A stretch of DNA of 64,000 bases from Streptomyces sp. M41(2017). Lineage in GTDB: Bacteria; Actinomycetota; Actinomycetes; Streptomycetales; Streptomycetaceae. The notes beneath the pieces are model-generated. The model made no database searches. It had not been told where the DNA came from and saw only the letters and a list, made by a program, of their open reading frames with translations. Below, piece after piece: positions 51,919 through 61,017 of the stretch (the first letter of the stretch is position 1; each line of letters begins with the position of its first letter). The position numbers and the translations under genes are program-made. The stretch spans positions 1 to 64,000 of the forward strand of contig NZ_MWFK01000003.1 in NCBI RefSeq assembly GCF_002078175.1. Reading direction: 5' to 3'.

Positions 51919-53502
51919 TCAGCGTTCGGGAACGGGAACCTTGAGGGGCTGGCGGTCCTCGGTGCATTCGTCGGGGTTGGGCACCTCGGCGGCGGCGAAG
52001 CAGGTCTGGCCCTGCATCTGTTTGATGTAGTTGCCGGTTCCGGACACGGCCGCGGTGAAGAGGCGGTCCAGGTTCTCGCCCGCGTTGTCGCAGCCGTGGA
52101 AGGCGGGGATGGTGACCTCGCCGGTCAGGGGTCCGCCGGAGAGCAGTTGGTAGCCGGTCGCGGGCTCGCCGGAGTTCTGTTCTCCCCGCCCGTGCAGGAC
52201 GAGGTGGTCTCCGGGGAACTTGGCGCTGTCGGGCTCGGGCGACTTCAGCGAGCCGCTGGTGCGGCAGGCGGGGCCGACGTTCAGCGGAGTGCCGTCGACC
52301 TCCAGTTTGGTCACCCGCAGGACGAGCGGCACCCGGATGTAGGTGTCGGTGCTGGTGAACACGAAGTCCGTGGCGCCGAGGGAGTCGACGGTCAGGGGCC
52401 CGGCCTGCTCCAGCACCATGGTCGCCTTGGCGGGCATGAAGCGGAAGGTCAGGAAGGTCGCCGTGAACGGCATGCTCTCCTTGCGGCCGTTGTTGTAGAG
52501 GTCGCCGGTGGAGTGCTGGCGGATGACGCCACCGCTCCAGTCCGGGTACGGCTCGAACTCGGGCGATCCTTGTTCGAGCATGGTGCAGAACGGCGGGATG
52601 AGGGCCGCGGCGTCCTGCTTGCGCACGTTGGAGTACCCGGCGACGTAGCTGTTCAGGGACATCGGACCGAGCGGGTAGCCGGCGTCGTACTTGCACCGTG
52701 GTGCCGCCGGACGGGCGTCGGCCTGAACGGACGGCCGGCCCGCGACCTTCGGGGCGCGCTTGTCCTGGACGCCACCCGGCGTCCCGTCCTCCTGGCCCGG
52801 CGTGCCGGACGGGGAGGAGGAGGGCGAGGCGGACGGGGAGGAGGAGGGCGAGGCGGTCGGTGAGTCGTCGGGGCTGCCCGTGCCGGCGCCGACGGTGACG
52901 GTGCCCAGCAGTGCGGTGGCGTCCTTGCCGGGCGTGCAGTCCAGGGTGATTGACGCGGGGTCGGTGTCGGGCGTCGCCGCGGCCGGCGCCAGGTCCACGC
53001 CGAGAGCCCCGGCGGTGAAGGTCAGGCCACCGTCCTCCTGTCCGGTGACGGTGGGGACGTCCCCGGTGGTCCTGAGCGTCAACGGTCCCGTCGACGGGAC
53101 AGGCTGTGCGGTCGCGGAGCCGCGCCAGAGTGCTTGTGCGGTGGAGTCGCCCTGCGCCACGTCGATCGTGAGCCGGGTGCCGGCCGTGACGGTGGTCGCC
53201 TCCTTGTCGATGAGGTTGTGCACCGCTGTCTCGGACAGTTCGACGGAGGTCTCCACGTCGGAGGCCCGGATGGCCTGTCCCACGTCGACGCGGTCGGGCA
53301 ACGACGCGGAGACGCGCACGGTCGCGTCCACGTCTCCGGACGGCAGGCTGCACGTGTAGGGCAGCGTGACGTGGACCGTCTGGTCGGCGGCGACGACGGC
53401 TCCGGCGGGCACCATGGCGGCGAGGACGACGAACGCGGCGATCGTGGCGTTGCGGCCACGGGTGCTCTGCCGGGTGGCGCCCACCGTCAGGTGCATTCTC
53501 AT
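51919..53502 (-). CDS. Exported DUF6801-domain protein of the mce-linked trio
   Basis: A 527-residue protein; ATG 53502 has GGAG nine bases ahead. Signal peptide (ATIAAFVVLAAMVPAGAVVA), then a DUF6801 domain beginning VHVTLPYTCSLPSGDVDATV and including SVELSETAVHNLIDKEATTV. A Ser/Pro linker (SPSSSPSASPSSSPSG) joins it to a second exported domain with CKYDAGYPLGPMSLNSYVAG and YPDWSGGVIRQHSTGD. The gap to the downstream exported gene is 59 bases and to the upstream one 115, so they are probably an operon. Function unknown; location suggests a cell-envelope partner of the Mce importer. Confidence 0.78.
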   Translation of the reverse strand: MRMHLTVGATRQSTRGRNATIAAFVVLAAMVPAGAVVAADQTVHVTLPYTCSLPSGDVDATVRVSASLPDRVDVGQAIRASDVETSVELSETAVHNLIDKEATTVTAGTRLTIDVAQGDSTAQALWRGSATAQPVPSTGPLTLRTTGDVPTVTGQEDGGLTFTAGALGVDLAPAAATPDTDPASITLDCTPGKDATALLGTVTVGAGTGSPDDSPTASPSSSPSASPSSSPSGTPGQEDGTPGGVQDKRAPKVAGRPSVQADARPAAPRCKYDAGYPLGPMSLNSYVAGYSNVRKQDAAALIPPFCTMLEQGSPEFEPYPDWSGGVIRQHSTGDLYNNGRKESMPFTATFLTFRFMPAKATMVLEQAGPLTVDSLGATDFVFTSTDTYIRVPLVLRVTKLEVDGTPLNVGPACRTSGSLKSPEPDSAKFPGDHLVLHGRGEQNSGEPATGYQLLSGGPLTGEVTIPAFHGCDNAGENLDRLFTAAVSGTGNYIKQMQGQTCFAAAEVPNPDECTEDRQPLKVPVPER

Positions 53503-53617
53503 CAACTGGCTCCGCTCGTTCGGATCAGGGGTGTGCGGTGGTACGGGGTAGGGCGCGCAGGCGACTCGGATGCGCCCGGCCGGTGGTCCGGCCGGGCGCA
53601 TCCGAGCACGGGACCAC

Positions 53618-54250
53618 CTACGGGTTGGAACCCTTGATGGTCGGGATGGTGGTCGTGTTCTTGACCTTCACCGCGTAGTTGCCCTTGAAGGTGGGCTTCG
53701 TCGAGGTGGTGACGACCGTGCCGCAGCCGGTCGCCGTCGTGACCGTCAGCTCACCGGAGACACTGGCGACCGCGAGGATGCCGGTCGAGTTGGTGTAGGT
53801 GGCGGACGCCTTGCCGACGACCTTGAACACGCAGGCGCCGACGGTGATGGTCGCGTTCACGTTGCCGATGTAGCCCTTGGTCACGCCGGTCGCGGCGGTG
53901 TAGTCCTGGGCGACGACGGTCCACGGGGTGGTGGCCACGGTCGTCACGTTGCCGAGGACGCTGGTGCAGGGCGCTCCGCTGGTGCCGAAGTTGATGGCGG
54001 AGATGCTGGCGACCGTCGCGGGGTTGCCGGTGGCGCTCGCCATCGTGCCGGAGGCGGAGGACGTCGTACACGTCATCGGGATGTTGGCCGTCAGCACGAT
54101 GTTGCCGCTGTTGGTGGCAGTGAAGCTGGACGGTGTCGGGTTGACGGTCCAGACGGTGGACGGCACGGCCGACGACGGACCGATGGCCAGACCGAAGGCA
54201 GCAGCAGCCGCACCCGCGATGACTGCGGTTCTCTTGAGGGACTTCTTCAT
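53618..54250 (-). CDS. Small exported protein, first of the mce-linked trio
   Basis: A 210-residue protein from ATG 54250 with signal peptide (TAVIAGAAAAAFGLAIGPSS). The mature domain is Thr/Ser/Val-rich with regular beta-strand alternation and four Cys (MTCTT, APCTS, GACVF, TGCGT) that could form two disulfides. No known fold or activity recognised. It is transcribed away from the mce operon from the shared 0.7-kb promoter region, so co-regulation with lipid import is plausible. Confidence 0.78.
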   Translation of the reverse strand: MKKSLKRTAVIAGAAAAAFGLAIGPSSAVPSTVWTVNPTPSSFTATNSGNIVLTANIPMTCTTSSASGTMASATGNPATVASISAINFGTSGAPCTSVLGNVTTVATTPWTVVAQDYTAATGVTKGYIGNVNATITVGACVFKVVGKASATYTNSTGILAVASVSGELTVTTATGCGTVVTTSTKPTFKGNYAVKVKNTTTIPTIKGSNP

Positions 54251-54566
54251 AACTCTCGGACGCTCCTTGTGGATTGACCGGCAGAGGGTGCACATCGCCC
54301 GCCGGTAATTTACGGGCTTCTGGCTCCCGCGGCTCTGGATTCCTCGACCGCGCTCCGACGTTACTTGCGAGAAACATGGCTGAACAATGGCGCAGACCAT
54401 GATTCTTTTGGCTCTTTTCTGGACTGTTTCCCAGGTGAGCGGTCCACTGTCGCCGTTAGTCATCCGATGCCAAATCCCGGCGACAGGGCAATCGTTGGGC
54501 GAACAGCCACGCAGCACGCCGCCACACGGCGCCCCCGGCGCGCCGGAAACGGTGGATTGCGCACCC

Positions 54567-54597
54567 GGTGACAAGGTTTCGGACGGCCTTTGTCTCC
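54567..54597. promoter_or_regulatory. mce operator candidate, copy 1
   Basis: GGTGACAA (54567-54574), a 15-base spacer and TTGTCTCC (54590-54597). Same arm sequences and identical spacing as the element at 54836-54866. Lies about 320 bases from the nearest exported-protein start and 390 from mceG. Confidence 0.65.
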
Positions 54598-54781
54598 TGG
54601 CGCACACATCGGGTTTGGCCGAAGCCTGTCGCTCCAAAAACTCGGCAACTGGTATTGCCCGGCCAGGTTACTGGGCCGTAATGTTCCGGTGCGCAGCTGC
54701 GGTCCAGGTCGGCGCCCCTGCCGGCCGGACTCACGACGGGCGGTTTCGGCCTCACCCTCCTTCGAGGCCGGATCGCACGTC

Positions 54782-54827
54782 AGCAGGGCCTCGTACAGCC
54801 GACCCCCCGGAGGTACGAGGCCCTGCT
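54782..54827. promoter_or_regulatory. Perfect 14-bp hairpin between the two mce operator copies
   Basis: AGCAGGGCCTCGTA pairs exactly with TACGAGGCCCTGCT around an 18-base loop. It sits just before the second palindrome and about 160 bases upstream of mceG. It could insulate the divergent transcripts or act as an attenuator. Confidence 0.7.
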
Positions 54828-54835
54828 ATCTCCAC

Positions 54836-54866
54836 GGAGACAAGATCCGATCGGGCTTTTGTCTCC
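54836..54866. promoter_or_regulatory. mce operator candidate, copy 2
   Basis: GGAGACAA (54836-54843), a 15-base spacer and TTGTCTCC (54859-54866), a perfect 8-bp inverted repeat. A further half-site GGTGACAA lies at 54869-54876. The two full copies start 269 bases apart. The arms differ from known mycobacterial KstR or Mce1R sites as I know them, so the regulator is unidentified. Confidence 0.7.
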
Positions 54867-54986
54867 GCGGTGACAAAGTCGGGGAGCGTCCCCGAGAGCG
54901 GGTTCCCTACCCATTGTCAACGAACGACAGAACCACCTAGCGTGCGCCACACGGTGCACACGCGAACCGCGCCTGCTGGAGGTGAA

Positions 54987-55997
54987 ATGGGCATCGAAGT
55001 CGTGGTCGAGGGACTGACCAAGTCTTTCGGCCGGCAGAACATCTGGCAGGACGTGACGCTGACTTTGCCGGCTGGAGAAGTGAGCGTCATGCTCGGTCCG
55101 TCCGGCACCGGAAAGACTGTTTTCCTGAAGTCGCTCATAGGGCTGCTCAAACCCGATAGGGGACGTGTCCTCATCGACGGAGTGGACATGGCGAACAGTC
55201 GGGAACACGAGATTTACGAGACCCGAAAAATGTTCGGGCTCATGTTCCAGGACGGCGCCCTGTTCGGCTCCATGTCGTTGTTCGACAACATTGCCTTTCC
55301 GCTGCGCGAGCACACGCGTAAGAAGGAGTCCGAGATCCGCCGCATCGTCATGGAGCGGATCGAGGTGGTCGGCCTGCTGGGCGCCGAGGGCAAGCTGCCC
55401 GGCGAGATCAGCGGCGGCATGCGCAAGCGGGCGGGGCTCGCCCGGGCGCTGGTGCTCGACCCGCAGATCATCCTGTGCGACGAGCCGGACTCCGGCCTCG
55501 ACCCGGTCCGCACCGCCTATCTGTCGCAGCTGCTCATCGACCTGAACGCGCAGATCGACGCGACGATGCTGATCGTCACCCACAATCTCGACATCGCCGC
55601 GACCGTGCCCGACAACATGGGCATGCTCTTCCGGCGCGAGCTGGTCACGTTCGGCCCCCGCGAGGTGTTGCTGACCAGCGAGGAACCGGTGGTGGCGCAG
55701 TTCCTGCGGGGTCGCCGCGAGGGCCCCATCGGCATGTCCGAGGAGAAGGACGCCGCGACGCTGGCCGCCGAGGCCGCCGCGACCCGCCACCCGGAGCAAC
55801 CCCGTGAGATCGTGCCCCAGTTGGAGCCCTCCCCCGGTCTCCCCGAGCGCCGCGCGGTCGCGCGACGGCGCGAGCGGGTGCTCGGCATGATGGACCGGCT
55901 GCCGCCGGCCGCCCGGGCCGCCATCGAGCGCACCTACGCGACGAGCGGCTCCAACGCCCCGACCGTGCCGATCCCCGTCTCGGGGAGCGGCGCGTGA
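54987..55997 (+). CDS. mceG: MceG (Mkl) ATPase of the Mce lipid importer
   Basis: A 336-residue ABC ATPase that powers the Mce transporter. Walker A GPSGTGKT (residues 37-44), family signature EISGGMRKRAGLARALVLDP, Walker B IILCDEPDSGLDPV and H-loop VTHNLD are intact. The last 85 or so residues form an MceG-type C-terminal extension (RREGPIGMSEEKDAATLAAE) not found in typical ABC ATPases. ATG 54987 has GGAGG four bases ahead. First gene of the operon; ends overlapping the permease start by four bases (GTGA). Works on the cytoplasmic face with the two YrbE permeases. Confidence 0.93.
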   Translation: MGIEVVVEGLTKSFGRQNIWQDVTLTLPAGEVSVMLGPSGTGKTVFLKSLIGLLKPDRGRVLIDGVDMANSREHEIYETRKMFGLMFQDGALFGSMSLFDNIAFPLREHTRKKESEIRRIVMERIEVVGLLGAEGKLPGEISGGMRKRAGLARALVLDPQIILCDEPDSGLDPVRTAYLSQLLIDLNAQIDATMLIVTHNLDIAATVPDNMGMLFRRELVTFGPREVLLTSEEPVVAQFLRGRREGPIGMSEEKDAATLAAEAAATRHPEQPREIVPQLEPSPGLPERRAVARRRERVLGMMDRLPPAARAAIERTYATSGSNAPTVPIPVSGSGA

Positions 55998-56755
55998 ACG
56001 CTGCACTGCGCCAGACCGGACTCATGTTCGCGCTGGCCGCCGAAGTGTGCCGGGCCGCGTTCCGACGTCCCTTCCAGTTCCGGGAGTTCGTCGAGCAGTT
56101 CTGGTTCGTCGCGAGCGTCACCATCCTTCCCTCCGCACTCGTCGCCATCCCGTTCGGCGCCGTGATCGCCCTCCAGGTCGGCTCGCTGACCGAGCAGCTC
56201 GGCGCCCAGTCCTTCACCGGCGGCGCCAGTGTGCTGGCCGTCGTCCAGCAGGCCAGTCCGCTGATCGTGGCCCTGCTCATCGCCGGCGCGGGCGGCTCCG
56301 CGATCTGCGCCGACCTGGGATCGCGCAAGATCCGCGAGGAGCTCGACGCGATGGAGGTGATGGGTGTCTCGCCCGTCCAGCGCCTGGTCGTCCCCCGCGT
56401 ACTCGCCACCATGGGCGTCGCCGTGCTGCTCAACGGGCTGGTCTCGGTGGTCGGCACGCTCGGCGGCTACTTCTTCAACATCGTCCTGCAGGACGGCACG
56501 CCCGGTGCCTACCTCTCCAGCTTCTCGGCGCTGGCCCAGCTGCCCGACCTGTACATCAGCGAACTCAAGGCCCTCATCTTCGGGTTCATCGCCGGCATCG
56601 TCGCCGCCCAGCGCGGCCTGAACCCGCGCGGCGGACCGAAGGGCGTCGGCGACGCCGTGAACCAGTCGGTGGTCATCACCTTCATGCTGCTCTTCTTCGT
56701 GAACATGGTGCTGACGGGCCTGTACCTGCAGATCGTCCCCCCGAAGGGAGGCTGA
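55994..56755 (+). CDS. yrbEA: YrbEA permease (MlaE family) of the Mce system
   Basis: A 253-residue integral membrane protein with about five helices. The diagnostic MlaE coupling helix is RKIREELDAMEVMGVSPVQR, which docks onto the ATPase. Flanking segments include SVTILPSALVAIPFGAVIAL and ALLIAGAGGSAICADLGSRK. GTG at 55994 overlaps the mceG stop. Forms a heterodimer with YrbEB to move lipid across the plasma membrane. Confidence 0.93.
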   Translation: MNAALRQTGLMFALAAEVCRAAFRRPFQFREFVEQFWFVASVTILPSALVAIPFGAVIALQVGSLTEQLGAQSFTGGASVLAVVQQASPLIVALLIAGAGGSAICADLGSRKIREELDAMEVMGVSPVQRLVVPRVLATMGVAVLLNGLVSVVGTLGGYFFNIVLQDGTPGAYLSSFSALAQLPDLYISELKALIFGFIAGIVAAQRGLNPRGGPKGVGDAVNQSVVITFMLLFFVNMVLTGLYLQIVPPKGG

Positions 56756-56761
56756 GCGACC

Positions 56762-57568
56762 GTGGCCTCCCCGCTCGTCTGGCTCGACCGCTCCGGCGAC
56801 CAACTCATCTTCTACGCCAAGACCTTGCTGTGGATCCCGCGCACCCTGCGCCGGTATCTCAAGGAGGTGCTCCGGCTGCTCGCGGAGGTCGCCTTCGGCT
56901 CCGGCGGACTCGGTGTCATCGGGGGCACCGTCGGTGTGATGGTGGCGATGACCGCGTTCACCGGCACCGTCGTCGGCCTCCAGGGTTACGCCGCCCTGGA
57001 CCAGATCGGCACCGCCGCGTTCACCGGATTCGTCTCCGCGTACTTCAACACCCGTGAGATCGCACCCCTGGTGGCGGGACTCGCCCTGTCCGCCACGGTC
57101 GGCGCCGGCTTCACGGCGCAGCTCGGCGCGATGCGCATCAACGAGGAGGTCGACGCGCTGGAGGGCATGGGCATCCGTTCCAAGCCCTACCTGGTCAGTA
57201 CCCGTGTCATCGCCGGCGTGATCGCCATCATCCCGCTGTACGCCGTCGGGCTGCTCACCTCCTACCTGGCCTCCCGGTACGTCACCGTGCTCTTCAACGG
57301 ACAGTCCCGGGGCACGTACGACCACTACTTCAACCTGTTCCTCTCCCCCACGGACGTCCTGCTGTCGGTGCTGAAGGTGCTGCTGTTCAGCGTGATGGTG
57401 ATCCTCGCGCACTGCTATTACGGCTACCGGGCCGCGGGCGGTCCCGCGGGCGTCGGTGTCGCCGTCGGCCGGTCGGTGCGCCATGCCATCGTGCTGATCA
57501 GCGTGACCGACTTCTTCCTGTCGCTGGCGCTGTGGGGCGCCACCACGACCGTGAAGGTGGCGGGCTGA
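56762..57568 (+). CDS. yrbEB: YrbEB permease (MlaE family) of the Mce system
   Basis: A 268-residue membrane protein, second permease subunit. The coupling helix is MRINEEVDALEGMGIRSKPY; other segments include GGTVGVMVAMTAFTGTVVGL and VIAGVIAIIPLYAVGLLTSY. GTG at 56762, six bases after the first permease gene. The N-terminal amphipathic part (WLDRSGDQLIFYAKTLLWIP) is typical of the B subunit. Followed by mceA after one base. Confidence 0.93.
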   Translation: MASPLVWLDRSGDQLIFYAKTLLWIPRTLRRYLKEVLRLLAEVAFGSGGLGVIGGTVGVMVAMTAFTGTVVGLQGYAALDQIGTAAFTGFVSAYFNTREIAPLVAGLALSATVGAGFTAQLGAMRINEEVDALEGMGIRSKPYLVSTRVIAGVIAIIPLYAVGLLTSYLASRYVTVLFNGQSRGTYDHYFNLFLSPTDVLLSVLKVLLFSVMVILAHCYYGYRAAGGPAGVGVAVGRSVRHAIVLISVTDFFLSLALWGATTTVKVAG

Positions 57569-57569
57569 C

Positions 57570-58877
57570 ATGAGCGCCGTCCTGCTCCCCGAGGAGCGAC
57601 GCCAGACCCCGCCGCCGCCCAAAAGGCGCCGCGGAAGTTCCTCCACCGCGGTACGGCGGTCGGCCGGCCTGGCCTTCCCCCTGGTGACCGCCCTGCTGAT
57701 CTACGGCACGATCGCCGTCTACGACAAGAAGTTCGTGGACTCGGACCCGATCACGGTGGAGACGGGCAGCGTCGGCAACGAGATGCACCGGGGCGCCGAG
57801 GTGAAGCTGCGCGGCGTGGTCGTGGGCGAGGTCCGTGAGATCAGCTCCGCCGGGAACGGCGCCCGGCTCAGCATCGCCCTGCGGCCCGGCGTCCTGCACG
57901 AGATCCCGGCGGACGTGCGCGCGCAGATGCTGCCGACCACCCTGTTCGGCGAGCGCTACGTCGCGCTCGTACCGCCGGCGGCGCCCTCCGCGACGTCACT
58001 GGCCAGGGGTGCCGTCATCCGCCAGGACCACTCGGCCAACGCCGTCGAGCTCCAGCAGGTGCTCGACGATGTCCTGCCGATGCTCACCGCGGTACGGCCC
58101 GCCGAACTGTCGCAGACCCTGTCGGCCGTCTCCCAGGCGCTGGACGGGCGCGGCGAGAAGCTCGGCGCGACGCTGAGCAAGCTCGACCGCCACCTGGCCC
58201 GCTTCAATCCTCAACTCCCCGCCCTCAACGAGGATCTCAAGGAACTCGTGAAAGTGAGCCACGTGTACGCCGACGCGGCGCCCGACATCCTCACGGCGCT
58301 CACCGACTTCACCACGACCAGCGGGACGATCGCCGAGAAGGAGGGCGACCTGTCGCGGACCTTCGGCGCGACGACCCGCACGGCCGAGGACGTGACCAGC
58401 TTCCTGCGGCAGAACAAGGACAACATCATCCGGCTCTCCGCGACGTCCCGGCCCACCCTGCGGCTGCTGGCCGAGTACTCATCCGAGTTCCCCTGCACGC
58501 TGCGCACGCTCGCCGAGTTCGTCCCCGCGATGGACAAGGCACTGGGCAAGGGCACCGACCGGCCGGGGCTGCACGTGGACGTGACCAGCGAGACCAGCCG
58601 CGGCGCGTACACCGCGGGCCACGACACCCCGGTCTACGACTCCGGCGGCGGTCCCAACTGCTACCCGGTGCCGTACCTGGGCACGGGTGCCCGCCCGGCG
58701 ACCACGGTGTCCGCCGACGCCGAACAGGATCTTGGACCGGCCAACTCCCCGCAGGAGAACGCGCTGGTGAACGAGCTGATCGCGCCGGCCGCTGGTCAGC
58801 GGGCCGACGATCTGCCCGACTGGAGCAGCCTGCTGGTCGGTCCTGCGCTGCGGGGGACGGATGTGACGCTCAAGTGA
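57570..58877 (+). CDS. mceA: MceA substrate-binding subunit
   Basis: A 435-residue exported protein with one N-terminal membrane anchor (AGLAFPLVTALLIYGTIAVY). The MCE domain (about residues 55-140) includes GAEVKLRGVVVGEVREISSA, and the long helical region typical of Mce proteins follows, with many heptad-like stretches and FTTTSGTIAEKEGDLSRTFG. Six Mce chains form a hexameric tunnel that shuttles lipids through the envelope. Its stop overlaps the mceB start. Confidence 0.9.
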   Translation: MSAVLLPEERRQTPPPPKRRRGSSSTAVRRSAGLAFPLVTALLIYGTIAVYDKKFVDSDPITVETGSVGNEMHRGAEVKLRGVVVGEVREISSAGNGARLSIALRPGVLHEIPADVRAQMLPTTLFGERYVALVPPAAPSATSLARGAVIRQDHSANAVELQQVLDDVLPMLTAVRPAELSQTLSAVSQALDGRGEKLGATLSKLDRHLARFNPQLPALNEDLKELVKVSHVYADAAPDILTALTDFTTTSGTIAEKEGDLSRTFGATTRTAEDVTSFLRQNKDNIIRLSATSRPTLRLLAEYSSEFPCTLRTLAEFVPAMDKALGKGTDRPGLHVDVTSETSRGAYTAGHDTPVYDSGGGPNCYPVPYLGTGARPATTVSADAEQDLGPANSPQENALVNELIAPAAGQRADDLPDWSSLLVGPALRGTDVTLK

Positions 58878-59929
58878 CCCCCTCCGACGCGCACATCCGG
58901 CGCCGGCCCCTCACCGGGCCGCTGCTGAAGTCGCTGATCTTCATCGTGGTCACCGCGCTGGCCACCACGATCCTCGGGTACAGCGTCGCCGGTACCGGCG
59001 TGGGCTCCTCGGGCCGTACCTACCGGGCGCTGTTCAGCGACGTCACCGGACTCGTCGACGGCGACAGCGTCCGCATCTCCGGCGTCAAGGTCGGCGAGGT
59101 CACCGGCGTCCGTGTCGTCGACCGCCGCACCGCGCAGGTCACGTTCACGGTGCGCGAGGACCGGACGCTCCCCCGTTCGACGACCGCGGCGGTGAAGTAC
59201 CTCAACATGGTCGGGCAGCGGTACCTGTCGCTCGACCGCGGCACGGGCGGCCTGTCGGGGACACTCGCGGCGAACTCGACGATCCCGCTGGACCGCACCA
59301 CGCCCGCACTCGACCTGACGCTGCTCTTCAACGGGTTCAAGCCGCTGTTCGAGGGGCTGTCCCCGAAGGACGTCAACGAACTGGCCGGCTCCATCGTCCA
59401 GGTGCTCCAGGGCGAGGGCGGCACCGTCGACAGCCTGATGCGGCACATCGGCTCCCTGAGCACCACCGTCGCCGCCAAGGACAAGGTCATCGGCGCGGTC
59501 GTCACCAACCTGAACACCGTCCTGAAGACCCTCAACGACCGCGAGGACTCCTTCGACAACCTCGTCGTGACCCTCAAGGAACTGGTCTCCGGCTTCAACG
59601 ACGACCGCAAACCGCTGGGCCGGGCCGTCACCGCCGTGGGCTCGCTGACCACGGTCACCGCCGACCTCCTGCAGGACGGGCGGGCGCCGCTCAAGCAGGA
59701 CATCAAGCAACTGGGCCGGCTCTCCGACAACCTCGGCGACGGCACCCCGCAGATCGAGAACTTCCTCGACCGCACCCCGGCCAAGCTGTCCACGCTGTCC
59801 CGGCTGGCGTCGTACGGGTCCTGGTTCAACCTCTACCTGTGCGAGGCGAAGGTGACCGGCGTGGGGACCTCCGACGGCTCGAAGCCGCCCACCGGGATCT
59901 CCGTCACGGAATCGAGGTGCGGGGCATGA
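58874..59929 (+). CDS. mceB: MceB substrate-binding subunit
   Basis: A 351-residue MCE protein from GTG 58874, overlapping mceA. N-terminal anchor SLIFIVVTALATTILGYSVA, MCE domain with VRISGVKVGEVTGVRVVDRR and the YLNMVGQRYLSL strand, then the helical part (LFNGFKPLFEGLSPKDVNEL). The conserved GVKVGEV loop lines the lipid tunnel in other MCE proteins. Ends overlapping mceC (ATGA). Confidence 0.9.
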   Translation: MTPSDAHIRRRPLTGPLLKSLIFIVVTALATTILGYSVAGTGVGSSGRTYRALFSDVTGLVDGDSVRISGVKVGEVTGVRVVDRRTAQVTFTVREDRTLPRSTTAAVKYLNMVGQRYLSLDRGTGGLSGTLAANSTIPLDRTTPALDLTLLFNGFKPLFEGLSPKDVNELAGSIVQVLQGEGGTVDSLMRHIGSLSTTVAAKDKVIGAVVTNLNTVLKTLNDREDSFDNLVVTLKELVSGFNDDRKPLGRAVTAVGSLTTVTADLLQDGRAPLKQDIKQLGRLSDNLGDGTPQIENFLDRTPAKLSTLSRLASYGSWFNLYLCEAKVTGVGTSDGSKPPTGISVTESRCGA

Positions 59930-61017
59930 CGGCGTCCGTGCAAGGCCGTCGGCCCGCGCGACGCGCGCCGCGGTTCAAGCCCGTGAAGGAACGCAACCCG
60001 GTGGCCGTGGCCCTCGTCGGCCTCTCCGCCCTGACCGTCGTCGGACTCCTCGCCTACAACGTGCAGGCACTGCCGTTCATCGGTTCCGGCACCACGTACA
60101 GCGCGGACTTCAGTGAGGCGGCCGGCCTCAAGGACGGTGACGAGGTGCGGATCGCCGGGGTGAAGGTCGGCGAGGTCACCGGCGTCTCGCTCGACGGCGC
60201 GAAGGTGAAGGTGACCTTCGCGGTGAAGGACGCCTGGATCGGGGACCGCACGACCGCCGCCATCGCCATCAAGACGCTGCTCGGCGACAAGTACGTGGCC
60301 CTCGACCCGCTCGGCGGCGCCCGCCAGAGCCCCGGGGTACGGATCCCGCTGTCCCGCACCACGTCCCCGTACGACGTCACCCAGGCGTTCCAGGATCTCG
60401 GCGGGACCATCGACGACATCGACACGAAGCAACTGGCGGCGAGTTTCGAGACGATCTCGGAGACGTTCGCCGACTCCCCCGCGCACGTCCGCACCGCCGC
60501 GACCGGTCTCTCCGCACTGTCGAAGACGGTGTCCAAGCGGGACCAGAAGCTGGCTGACCTGCTCAAGGGGAGCAACAAGTTCACGAAGACGCTCAAGGAC
60601 CAGAAGTCGAGCTTCGAGACGCTCATCGACGACGGCGGCCCGCTGCTGGGCGAACTGACCGACCGGCGCGACGCCATCAAGGCGCTGCTGACCGGCAGCC
60701 GCAAGCTCGGCACAGAGCTGAGCGGTCTCGTCGAGGACAACGACAAGCAGCTCGGTCCCACCCTCAAGGCCCTGAGCCGGGTGACGGGGGTGCTGGAGGC
60801 CAACAACGACCAGCTCGACAAGACCCTGGCGCTCGTCGGACCGTACTACCGGCTCGTCGGCAACACGCTGGGCAGCGGGCACTGGTTCGACAGCTATCTG
60901 TGCGGGGTCGTCCCGCCGGAGTACCTCCCCGAGGCGTCCCGGCCCAAGTCGGGCTGCGTGCCACCCCGGATGACGGGCTCGGGGCAGTCGGCCGCGGGCA
61001 CGGAAGGCGGCCGGTGA
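59926..61017 (+). CDS. mceC: MceC substrate-binding subunit
   Basis: A 363-residue MCE protein. Anchor VAVALVGLSALTVVGLLAYN, then EVRIAGVKVGEVTGVSLDGA and IKTLLGDKYVALDPLGGARQ, and a helical C-terminal half ending in YLPEASRPKSGCVPP. ATG 59926 overlaps the mceB stop by four bases. A Cys close to the end is shared with some Mce proteins and could pair with another subunit. Confidence 0.9.
   Translation: MTASVQGRRPARRAPRFKPVKERNPVAVALVGLSALTVVGLLAYNVQALPFIGSGTTYSADFSEAAGLKDGDEVRIAGVKVGEVTGVSLDGAKVKVTFAVKDAWIGDRTTAAIAIKTLLGDKYVALDPLGGARQSPGVRIPLSRTTSPYDVTQAFQDLGGTIDDIDTKQLAASFETISETFADSPAHVRTAATGLSALSKTVSKRDQKLADLLKGSNKFTKTLKDQKSSFETLIDDGGPLLGELTDRRDAIKALLTGSRKLGTELSGLVEDNDKQLGPTLKALSRVTGVLEANNDQLDKTLALVGPYYRLVGNTLGSGHWFDSYLCGVVPPEYLPEASRPKSGCVPPRMTGSGQSAAGTEGGR

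Larger units (their letters stand above)
54251..54986. other. Shared divergent control region of the mce operon and exported trio
   Basis: 736 bases with no convincing gene; an in-frame extension of mceG back to 54387 is low quality and lacks coding bias. Base composition is lower in GC than the flanks. It contains two copies of a 31-bp palindrome, a hairpin with a perfect 14-bp stem and a stray half-site, described separately. Any promoters could not be pinned down. Confidence 0.6.

Noticed and set aside
54387..54986. An in-frame N-terminal extension of mceG of about 200 codons
   Set aside because: No coding bias, contains palindromes and a hairpin, and a GGAGG plus ATG occurs exactly where MceG homologues begin.
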